This document shows positions 8,679-14,803 of a stretch of 24,817 nt of DNA, piece after piece; the first letter of the stretch is position 1; each line of letters starts with the position of its first letter. Made by a program: the position numbers and the translations under genes. Under the pieces are notes generated by a model. That model saw only the letters and a list, made by a program, of their open reading frames with translations. It was not told the origin of the DNA and did no database searches. The stretch is from NCBI GenBank assembly GCA_051880035.1, contig JBJENE010000064.1:1-24817 (forward strand). Direction: 5' to 3'. Origin of the DNA: Eshraghiella sp051880035. GTDB taxonomy: Bacteria; Bacillota; Clostridia; Lachnospirales; Lachnospiraceae.

Positions 8679-8940
8679 ATATTATATTAATAATAAATAA
8701 TTAGTAATAGCAGTAGTAGGGGCTGTGGAAAGGTGGAAAACCTTAAAAAACCCTTTAAATAAAAGATAAACAGGTTCTAATATGTGTGTGGAAAACCCTG
8801 AAATATGATGTTAATAACTTAAAGGTTTTCAACAATCGGATAACTTTAAAAAATCATAATAAAAAATTAAGAAAAGTTGTCCACACATAATCCAATATTA
8901 ATTAACAACTAATCCACACGAAGATGTGGAAAACGAGTTT
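8679..8940. other. oriC subregion in the dnaA-dnaN gap (DnaA boxes and unwinding region)
   Basis: This 321-base gap holds no gene. DnaA-box-like 9-mers (consensus TTATCCACA, either strand) are at 8724-8732 (TGTGGAAAG), 8732-8740 (GGTGGAAAA), 8787-8795 (TGTGGAAAA), 8877-8885 (TTGTCCACA), 8910-8918 (TAATCCACA) and 8925-8933 (TGTGGAAAA). The dnaN-proximal end (8679-8701) is almost pure A and T. Together with the trios at 8702-8719 this resembles the B. subtilis unwinding region, which also lies between dnaA and dnaN. None of the six boxes is a perfect match to the consensus. Confidence 0.8.
8702..8719 (+). other. DnaA-trio array of the basal unwinding system
   Basis: Read 5' to 3' on the plus strand the triplets are TAG, TAA, TAG, CAG, TAG, TAG. 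This is the 3'-GAT-5' type repeat known as DnaA-trios. They are followed by GGGG (8719-8722, the first G being the last base of the sixth triplet) and then tandem DnaA boxes at 8724-8732 and 8732-8740. On the other side lies the AT-rich stretch 8679-8701. The order box, G cluster, trios, AT-rich DNA matches the published B. subtilis layout, in which DnaA extends from the boxes onto one strand of the trios. Confidence 0.7.
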
Positions 8941-8946
8941 CTTCCT

Positions 8947-8975
8947 ATTATAATGTGTTTAAATATAATTATGAA
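8947..8975 (-). promoter_or_regulatory. Candidate dnaN promoter
   Basis: On the minus strand a weak -35 TTCATA (8975-8970, overlapping the dnaA stop region) is 17 bp from a perfect -10 TATAAT (8952-8947). It would drive dnaN and downstream genes, with a long leader crossing the origin boxes. Confidence 0.45.
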
Positions 8976-10330
8976 GGATTGATTTTTTTCATAATTATTG
9001 AAATAGTATTTTTGAGAGACTCGTTAGTCTTCATATCTTTGGTAATCTTATCTACTCCATGCTTGACGGTAGAATGATCTCTCTTACCCATGTAGTTACC
9101 TATTGTTGCAAACGGAACATCTGTCATATACCTGCAAAGATACATGGCAATATGTCTAGGAAATGCTATTTCGTTACTTCTTCTCTGAGAAGCAATATCT
9201 GCAGCAGTTATTCCGAAATGTTCTGCAACAATCTGGATAATAAGTTCAGGAGTAACTTCTCTGTGTGCATTAGGAGAAATTATATCCTTAAGTGCATCTT
9301 CGGCAAAAGGAAGAGTAATTTCTTTATGGGTAAGATTTGAGTAAGCAACAAGCTTTGTTAAGGATCCTTCAAGTTCACGGATATTGGATTTAACATTGGT
9401 AGATATGTAGTCAAGAACTTCATTATCAATGTTATATCCTTCCATCTCAGCTTTCTTATGAAGAATAGCCATTCTTGTCTCATAATTAGGAGGTGAAATG
9501 TCTACAAGGAGACCCCATTCAAATCTGGACCTTAATCTCTCCTGAAGTGTTTCAAAATTCTTAGGAGGCCTGTCCGAAGAAATAATAATCTGCTTCTTGG
9601 CTTCCTTGAGAGTATTAAAGGTATGGAAAAATTCGTCCTGTGTACTCTCCTTTCCTATGATGAACTGAATATCATCAATTAAAAGAACATCTACATTACG
9701 ATATTTTTCACGGAAGTTTTTATTGCTTGTATTCTTTTCAATACGGATAGATTCAATAAGCTCATTGGTAAAAACTTCGGAAGTAACATATTTTACTTTA
9801 AGAGAAGGATTGTTCTGTAAAATAAAATTTCCGATAGACTGCATAAGATGAGTCTTACCGAGACCAACACCTCCATAAATAAAAAGAGGATTGTATATCT
9901 CTCCCGGAGATTCTGCAACAGCTAAAGATGCAGCATGAGCAATATTGTTATTCTCTCCTACCACAAATGTATCAAAAGTATATTTTGGATTAATTCCTGT
10001 TTCGGAATAATCAGGTAAGTTATTATTATGGGAAGTTACAGGCTTAGGCTGGGAAGGAATATTGTTAATATCTCCTGCACATACAAATTTAATATCAAAG
10101 TCCCTGTTCATTACCTCTGCAATGGCAGCTTTAAAAGGTGTAGTATATTTCTTTTCAATATACTTGAGACCCTGCTGTTCCAATGGTACAATTATGGTAA
10201 TAACATTGTCTGTAACAGAATGAAGAGTAAGCGGAAGAATCCAGGTTTTGAAGGAAACATCAGCTATATCAAAGTCTTCTTTCATTAATTTAAGAATATC
10301 ATCCCATTTGTTTTGTAATGCTTCTAACAT
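8969..10330 (-). CDS. dnaA: Chromosomal replication initiator DnaA
   Basis: The 453-residue product has the four DnaA domains. An N-terminal oligomerisation domain starts at MLEALQNKW. A short variable linker lies at about residues 90-115. The AAA+ domain has Walker A GGVGLGKT (153-160) and Walker B VDVLLIDDIQF. The C-terminal DNA-binding domain contains the signature GKRDHSTVKHG. DnaA-ATP binds the boxes on both sides of this gene and opens the origin. The ATG at 10330, preceded by GGAG nine bases upstream, is the likely start; an in-frame TTG five codons earlier overlaps that ribosome site and is less likely. Promoter at 10380-10408. Neighbouring boxes suggest autoregulation, as is known for the family. 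Confidence 0.98.
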   Translation of the reverse strand: MLEALQNKWDDILKLMKEDFDIADVSFKTWILPLTLHSVTDNVITIIVPLEQQGLKYIEKKYTTPFKAAIAEVMNRDFDIKFVCAGDINNIPSQPKPVTSHNNNLPDYSETGINPKYTFDTFVVGENNNIAHAASLAVAESPGEIYNPLFIYGGVGLGKTHLMQSIGNFILQNNPSLKVKYVTSEVFTNELIESIRIEKNTSNKNFREKYRNVDVLLIDDIQFIIGKESTQDEFFHTFNTLKEAKKQIIISSDRPPKNFETLQERLRSRFEWGLLVDISPPNYETRMAILHKKAEMEGYNIDNEVLDYISTNVKSNIRELEGSLTKLVAYSNLTHKEITLPFAEDALKDIISPNAHREVTPELIIQIVAEHFGITAADIASQRRSNEIAFPRHIAMYLCRYMTDVPFATIGNYMGKRDHSTVKHGVDKITKDMKTNESLKNTISIIMKKINPS

Positions 10331-10379
10331 GTAAAACTTCTCCAAATTTCTATAAATCTAAAATATTCGCTATTAATCT

Positions 10380-10408
10380 ATTTTACCTTATTTAGAACAA
10401 TTTTTCAA
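10380..10408 (-). promoter_or_regulatory. dnaA promoter
   Basis: On the minus strand TTGAAA (10408-10403) and TAAAAT (10385-10380) are separated by 17 bp. The predicted start lies about 40 bases before the dnaA ATG. DnaA boxes lie upstream at 10439 onward. Confidence 0.6.
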
Positions 10409-10411
10409 TCG

Positions 10412-10534
10412 TTTATAAAATTTATAAAAAGATAATATTGTTGATAAGTTGAAACGGCATAAAATAAGATGTTTATGGAGTTTTTAACAAGTTTTACCCA
10501 CTTTTTCCACAAGTTATCCACAAATTGTTGATAA
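10412..10534. other. oriC subregion in the dnaA-rpmH gap
   Basis: The 347-base gap between dnaA and rpmH holds no gene. DnaA-box matches are TTATCCACA (10514-10522, perfect), TTTTCCACA (10503-10511), and TGTTGATAA at 10526-10534 and 10439-10447 (each one mismatch, minus orientation). A very AT-rich run occupies 10412-10440. The two divergent promoters flank this block. By analogy with bipartite Firmicute origins this is the box cluster upstream of dnaA, and the unwinding site is more likely in the dnaA-dnaN gap. Confidence 0.75.
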
Positions 10535-10592
10535 CATTATGTAAACAAAAATATAAATTGAATTGTTAAATATAAAAAAAATAATGTTTTTC

Positions 10593-10621
10593 TTGACTTT
10601 GCAGGTGTTTTTGAATACAAT
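10593..10621 (+). promoter_or_regulatory. rpmH promoter
   Basis: TTGACT (10593-10598), a 17-bp spacer and TACAAT (10616-10621) are close to consensus. The predicted start is about 50 bases before the rpmH ATG. It is divergent from the dnaA promoter across the origin box cluster. Confidence 0.75.
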
Positions 10622-10677
10622 GAAACTTGATGTTCTATAGTATGGGACATACTGCACAAACAGGAGGTGAATAAGAT

Positions 10678-10812
10678 ATGAAGATGACATTCCAGCCAAA
10701 GAAGAGATCAAGATCTAAAGTTCATGGTTTCAGAAAGAGAATGAGTACCGCTGGTGGAAGAAAAGTTCTTGCAGCAAGAAGAGCAAAAGGAAGAAAAGTT
10801 TTATCAGCGTAG
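10678..10812 (+). CDS. rpmH: 50S ribosomal protein L34
   Basis: A 44-residue, very basic protein matching L34 along its whole length. It begins MKMTFQPKKRSRSKVHGFRK, followed by RMSTAGGRKVLAARRAKGRKVLSA. The usual family opening is MKRTFQP; here the second residue is followed by Met, a minor variation. L34 is a late-assembling protein of the large ribosomal subunit. An excellent GGAGGTGA ribosome site precedes the ATG. It is the first gene of the rpmH-rnpA-yidD-yidC-jag-mnmE-mnmG-rsmG string that flanks many bacterial origins. Confidence 0.98.
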   Translation: MKMTFQPKKRSRSKVHGFRKRMSTAGGRKVLAARRAKGRKVLSA

Positions 10813-10837
10813 GCCGCAGATTGTGTGGCCTTTTATT
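10812..10837 (+). terminator. Hairpin terminator or attenuator between rpmH and rnpA
   Basis: GGCCGCA, loop GATTG, TGTGGCC (seven pairs with one G-U, 10812-10830) followed by TTTTATT. It overlaps the last base of the rpmH stop codon. No separate rnpA promoter is obvious, so it probably acts as a partial terminator that sets a high ratio of L34 to RnpA. Confidence 0.65.
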
Positions 10838-10873
10838 ATCTCTTACTTTATTTTTGTTTAAGAGAGGTATTGC

Positions 10874-11215
10874 ATGGGCAGATATGAGCATTTGAAAAAG
10901 AACAGTGATTTTCAGGAAGTGTATAAAGGCAAAAAGTCTTATGCAAACAAATATCTGGTTATGTACATTATTGAGAATCGAACGGATATTAACAGAATCG
11001 GAATATCTGTGAGTAAGAAAGTCGGGAATAGTATCGTCCGACACCGGTTGACACGGTTAATCCGTGAAAGTGTCCGGTTGAACTGCGAAAAAATTAAGAC
11101 AGGATATGACATTGTAATTGTTGCCAGAACGAATCTTAAAGGAAAAGGATACCGGGAAACTGAAAGTGCATTGATTCATGTATTAAAATTGCATGGCATT
11201 TTAAGTGAGGATTGA
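10874..11215 (+). CDS. rnpA: Ribonuclease P protein component
   Basis: The 113-residue basic protein assists the RNase P RNA in 5' maturation of tRNA. It opens with the family-typical LKKNSDFQEVYKGKKSYANKYLV and has RIGISVSKKVGNSIVRHR, followed by LTRLIRES. The usual RNR motif (RNR..KR..RE) appears as R56-H57-R58 ... R61 ... R64-E65, so the Asn is His here. Length is normal. GAGG precedes the ATG by about six bases. Its end carries the ribosome site of yidD. Confidence 0.96.
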   Translation: MGRYEHLKKNSDFQEVYKGKKSYANKYLVMYIIENRTDINRIGISVSKKVGNSIVRHRLTRLIRESVRLNCEKIKTGYDIVIVARTNLKGKGYRETESALIHVLKLHGILSED

Positions 11216-11219
11216 TTTT

Positions 11220-11432
11220 ATGAAAAAAATTCTTATAGCAATGGTTCGGTTTTATCAGAAGTTTTTATCGCCGTTAAAAAAACACGGAACATGTATCTAC
11301 ACACCTACATGTTCACAGTACGCAATTGAAGCAATTCAAAAGTACGGAGCATTGAAGGGTGGTATTATGGCTTTATGGAGAATATTAAGGTGTAATCCTT
11401 TTGCAAAAGGAGGATATGACCCGGTTCCCTAA
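11220..11432 (+). CDS. yidD: YidD, membrane protein insertion efficiency factor
   Basis: This 70-residue protein contains the diagnostic core CIYTPTCSQYAIEAIQKYG, and ends with LRCNPFAKGGYDPVP, both hallmarks of YidD (DUF37). YidD proteins associate with the inner face of the membrane through an amphipathic N-terminus and help YidC-dependent insertion. I start at the ATG at 11220, four bases after the rnpA stop; its GAGG site lies inside the rnpA end. An in-frame ATT/ATG-type extension to 11205 is less likely. It lies between rnpA and yidC, as in most bacteria. Confidence 0.95.
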   Translation: MKKILIAMVRFYQKFLSPLKKHGTCIYTPTCSQYAIEAIQKYGALKGGIMALWRILRCNPFAKGGYDPVP

Positions 11433-11474
11433 AGAAAACAGAATTTTACCAAAAGGGTAATCAAGGAGAAATAT

Positions 11475-12725
11475 ATGATATTATTAACTACGCAAGGAGG
11501 CTTTTTAAAGCCTTTTGCTTGGGTATTCGGTAAGATTTTTGACTGGCTTTTTACCTTAATATATACAATAGCCAATCAGTTTTCTTCCGACGGAGATATT
11601 TCTCATGTTCCAATTATAGCTATCTGCGTTATTTTATTTACAATCATTGTTAAGTTAATTATGCTGCCATTAACAATTAAGCAGCAGAAATTCTCTAAAC
11701 TGTCTAATATGATGAATCCTGAACTTCAGGAAATTCAGGCCAAATATAAAGACAAAAAAGACAATGAGTCAATGATGAAAATGAATGCAGAGACAAAGGC
11801 TGTATATGAGAAATACGGAACATCACCAACGGGTGGATGTCTCACAATGTTAATTCAGCTTCCGATTATGTTTGCTATGTATCGTGTAATTTATAAAATT
11901 CCGGGATATGTAAGCAAGGTTGGAGATGCCTGTAGAGAAGTTATTTCCAAAATCGGTTCTGAAAACTTAATTAATCATTTTGGTCTTAAAGAAGGTGCTT
12001 CCGATGCAACAATTGTTGATTCAATTTATAACCTTACATCAAGCGGATGGACCAAATTAACAGAAGCATTCAGTAATATTGACATTCAGGCAAGTGCCGA
12101 TAAAATAATCGGTTATAATAATTTTTTTGGAATAAGCCTTACAGAAGCTCCGGGATGGAAGCTTACGGTTGACGGACATTTTAACTGGGCACTTCTTATT
12201 CCTATTCTTGCAGGTCTTACCCAGTGGTTAAGTTCCAAGTTAATGGAAAGCAAGAGTAAGCTTAAGAATGCAAAAGAACCTGAACAGGGAACACTTGGCA
12301 ATTCAATGAAGATGATGAACATTGTAATGCCTATTATGTCAGCTGTTTTCTGTGTAACCTTCCCATCATGTATCGGTGTATACTGGATTACCAGTTCAGT
12401 AGTTCAGATTATTATTCAGATAATTATTAACAGACACATGGACAAAATCGATGTTGAGAAGATGGTTCAGAAAAATATCGATAAGGTTAATGCCAAACGT
12501 GCCATGAAGGGACTTCCTCCTAAGAAAATAACCAATTCAGCAACTTCTTATGTTGAGCAGGTTAAAAAACAGGAAGCAATGGAAGCCCGTAAAGGTCAAA
12601 GAGACGAGGATATCAAAAAATCTACTGACTATTATAATACGACCGGTAAGAAACCGGGAATCCTGGCTGCCAAGGCCAATATGGTTAAAATGTATAATGA
12701 AAAGAACAGTAACAAAAAAGAATAG
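11475..12725 (+). CDS. yidC: YidC/Oxa1-family membrane protein insertase
   Basis: The 416-residue product inserts membrane proteins with or without Sec. The Gram-positive-type core is present: a hydrophobic N-terminal part, a transmembrane segment at about 45-68, a cytoplasmic hairpin (residues about 70-115) with the GTSPTGGCLTMLIQLPIMFAMYRV segment following, then further membrane segments near WALLIPILAGLTQWLSS, IVMPIMSAVFCVTFPSC and GVYWITSSVVQIIIQ. The C-terminal tail is long and basic, as often seen where YidC contacts the ribosome. Oddities: it is much longer than B. subtilis SpoIIIJ because of an insertion at about residues 140-220, and the conserved groove arginine is Lys60 (IIVKLIMLPL). 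No lipobox cysteine is evident. AAGGAG precedes the ATG. Confidence 0.95.
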   Translation: MILLTTQGGFLKPFAWVFGKIFDWLFTLIYTIANQFSSDGDISHVPIIAICVILFTIIVKLIMLPLTIKQQKFSKLSNMMNPELQEIQAKYKDKKDNESMMKMNAETKAVYEKYGTSPTGGCLTMLIQLPIMFAMYRVIYKIPGYVSKVGDACREVISKIGSENLINHFGLKEGASDATIVDSIYNLTSSGWTKLTEAFSNIDIQASADKIIGYNNFFGISLTEAPGWKLTVDGHFNWALLIPILAGLTQWLSSKLMESKSKLKNAKEPEQGTLGNSMKMMNIVMPIMSAVFCVTFPSCIGVYWITSSVVQIIIQIIINRHMDKIDVEKMVQKNIDKVNAKRAMKGLPPKKITNSATSYVEQVKKQEAMEARKGQRDEDIKKSTDYYNTTGKKPGILAAKANMVKMYNEKNSNKKE

Positions 12726-12734
12726 AGGGATTTT

Positions 12735-13361
12735 ATGGAAAAAATTGAGTTTTCAGCCAAGACTGTAGACGAAGCAATAATGAAAGCTCAGCTTCAGTTA
12801 GATGTTTCAAGCGAGAACATGGAATATGAAGTTATTGAGAAAGAATCAAAAGGAATTCTCGGTTTTATTAACGCCAAGCCTGCAAAAATTCTTGCATGGA
12901 AAAAGGAAACAGTTGAAGACAGAATAAACAGTTTCCTTAATGATGTTTTTAGCGCAATGAACCTTCAGGTTACAATTAATATGAATATTGATGAAGAAGA
13001 AGGAACAATAAATATTGATCTCGTAGGAGATGATATGGGTGTTCTTATCGGAAAAAGGGGACAGACACTTGATTCTCTTCAATATTTAGTAAGCCTTGTA
13101 GCTAACAAGGAAAGCAGTCAATATTACAGAGTTAAGCTTGACACGGAAAATTACAGAGAGAGAAGAAAAGCTACTTTGGAATCATTAGCAAAGAACATTG
13201 CATATAAAGTAAAAAGAACAAAAAAATCTTTTCCTTTAGAACCAATGAATCCATATGAAAGAAGAATTATTCATTCAGCACTTCAGAACGACAAATATGT
13301 TGTTACAAAAAGTGAGGGTGAAGAACCTTTCAGACATGTAGTAATTTGTATGAAAAAATGA
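12735..13361 (+). CDS. khpB: KhpB/Jag, KH and R3H domain RNA-binding protein
   Basis: The 208-residue product has the three Jag parts. An N-terminal Jag-N domain (1-55) contains SKGILGFINAKPAKI. A KH domain has the GxxG loop in IGKRGQT (105-111). A C-terminal R3H domain has the Arg-x3-His spacing in RRIIHSAL, ending EPFRHVVICMKK. KhpB binds RNA with KhpA and affects cell division and envelope synthesis in streptococci and others. It follows yidC by 9 bases, the usual order, and precedes a hairpin and mnmE. Confidence 0.95.
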   Translation: MEKIEFSAKTVDEAIMKAQLQLDVSSENMEYEVIEKESKGILGFINAKPAKILAWKKETVEDRINSFLNDVFSAMNLQVTINMNIDEEEGTINIDLVGDDMGVLIGKRGQTLDSLQYLVSLVANKESSQYYRVKLDTENYRERRKATLESLAKNIAYKVKRTKKSFPLEPMNPYERRIIHSALQNDKYVVTKSEGEEPFRHVVICMKK

Positions 13362-13367
13362 TTTTAA

Positions 13368-13403
13368 GGGAATGTGAAATTTTTCACATTCCCCTTTAAT
13401 TTA
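13368..13403 (+). terminator. Hairpin between khpB and mnmE, possible weak terminator
   Basis: Arms GGGAATGTGAAA (13368-13379) and TTTCACATTCCC (13382-13393) form a perfect 12-pair stem with a two-base loop, followed by CTTTAATTT. The poor T-run suggests a leaky terminator or an RNA-processing or stabilising element upstream of mnmE. Its outer eight bases on each side match those of the parS-containing palindrome at 18609-18634. Confidence 0.5.
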
Positions 13404-13417
13404 TAAGGAGTATTAAA

Positions 13418-14791
13418 TTGAAAGAAACAATTGCAGCCATAGCTACGGGAATGTCCAATTCCGGAATAGGAATAATCAGAATAAGCGGTCCTGATGCCAT
13501 TATGATAGCAGACCGTATTTTTATACCCAAAAAAGGCACAAAGAAAATGTCTGAATCTGCCAGCCATACAATACATTACGGTAATATTGTTTTTGAAGGT
13601 ACTGTAATTGATGAAGTCCTGCTTATGTTAATGAAAGGACCTAACAGTTATACCCGCGAAGATGTGGTTGAGATAGACTGCCATGGCGGTGTTTTTGTCA
13701 TGAAAAAAATTCTTAATGCCGTAATTAAATCAGGAGCAAGACCTGCCGAACCGGGAGAATTTACCAAAAGGGCATTTCTTAACGGAAGGATTGATTTGTC
13801 CCAGGCAGAAGCTGTAATTGATATTATAAATTCCAAAAATAAATATGCATTAACTAATTCAGTTCAATTATTAAACGGTAAATTGTCTGAAAAAATCATT
13901 AAAATGAGAGAAAATTTGATTCATCATATAGCTTATATTGAAGCTGCTCTTGATGATCCTGAACATATTTCGTTGGATAATTATGGGGAAAACTTGTTGA
14001 TAGATGTGGATAAGTGTGTGAAAAGTGTGGAAAACCTGTTAAAAACGGTGGACAACGGTAAAATTTTCACTCAAGGGGTTAAAACCGTAATAATTGGGAA
14101 GCCAAATGCGGGAAAATCAAGTATTCTGAATATTTTGTCCGGAAGAGAAAGAGCAATCGTAACGGATATTGCCGGAACTACCAGGGACATAATCGAAGAA
14201 GAAATTAATCTTGAAGGAATTACATTGAAACTTGTGGATACTGCCGGAATCAGAGAGACAGATGACATAATAGAAGGTATTGGTGTGGATAAGGCAAAAC
14301 AAATGGCTAAGGAATCTGATCTTATTCTGTATGTTATGGACAGTTCCATACCTCTTGATGAAAATGATTATAAAATACTTGAGTTTATTAAAGACAGGAA
14401 AACAATTATTCTTTTAAATAAATCCGATTTGCCGTCTGCCGTGACAGATAATGATATTAAGAAACTGACTGATTCAAAAGTGATTTCGGTATCGGCAAAA
14501 GAACAAAGCGGAATAGAGGAACTGTCACAATGTGTGGTTTCAATGTTTACCGACGGAGAAATTAATTATAATGATGAAATATATATTTCAGGAGAAAGAA
14601 ACAAGGCGGCTCTTGACAATGCATATGAAAGTCTTAAACTTGTTAAGAGAAGCATTGAAGAAAAAATGCCTGAAGATTTTTATACAATAGATTTAATGAA
14701 CGCGTATGAAGAACTTGGAAAAATAATCGGCGAATCCGTAGAAGATGACCTGGTCAATGAAATTTTTTCAAAATTCTGTATGGGTAAATAA
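13418..14791 (+). CDS. mnmE: MnmE, tRNA modification GTPase
   Basis: The 457-residue product forms, with MnmG, the complex that installs (carboxymethyl)aminomethyl groups on the wobble uridine of certain tRNAs. The N-terminal formyl-folate-binding domain includes TIAAIATG. The G domain has G1 GKPNAGKS (227-234), G3 DTAGIRETD, G4 NKSDL and the SAKE motif. The C-terminal FCMGK (usually FCIGK) ends the protein with its catalytic cysteine. The start codon is TTG at 13418, preceded by AAGGAG seven bases upstream; there is no better ATG. A stretch of helical domain (residues 190-213) encodes four DnaA-box-like sequences at 21-bp spacing. mnmG starts 12 bases after the stop. Confidence 0.97.
   Translation: MKETIAAIATGMSNSGIGIIRISGPDAIMIADRIFIPKKGTKKMSESASHTIHYGNIVFEGTVIDEVLLMLMKGPNSYTREDVVEIDCHGGVFVMKKILNAVIKSGARPAEPGEFTKRAFLNGRIDLSQAEAVIDIINSKNKYALTNSVQLLNGKLSEKIIKMRENLIHHIAYIEAALDDPEHISLDNYGENLLIDVDKCVKSVENLLKTVDNGKIFTQGVKTVIIGKPNAGKSSILNILSGRERAIVTDIAGTTRDIIEEEINLEGITLKLVDTAGIRETDDIIEGIGVDKAKQMAKESDLILYVMDSSIPLDENDYKILEFIKDRKTIILLNKSDLPSAVTDNDIKKLTDSKVISVSAKEQSGIEELSQCVVSMFTDGEINYNDEIYISGERNKAALDNAYESLKLVKRSIEEKMPEDFYTIDLMNAYEELGKIIGESVEDDLVNEIFSKFCMGK
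13984..14055 (+). repeat. Phased DnaA-box-like array inside mnmE
   Basis: Four related 9-mers lie exactly 21 bp apart: TGGGGAAAA (13984), TGTGGATAA (14005), TGTGGAAAA (14026) and GGTGGACAA (14047). The second is a perfect DnaA box read from the minus strand; the third differs by one base. The spacing equals two helical turns, so all sites face the same side. The codons read GEN, VDK, VEN and VDN at heptad spacing in the protein, which could by itself produce the periodicity. Confidence 0.5.
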
Positions 14792-14803
14792 ATGGAGGAC
14801 AAT

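Noticed and set aside
8835..8843. ATCGGATAA as a further DnaA box
   Set aside because: Three mismatches to the consensus, no better than background in AT-rich DNA.
10730..11044. 104-codon open frame on the minus strand
   Set aside because: Covers rpmH and rnpA in antisense; both are certain genes.
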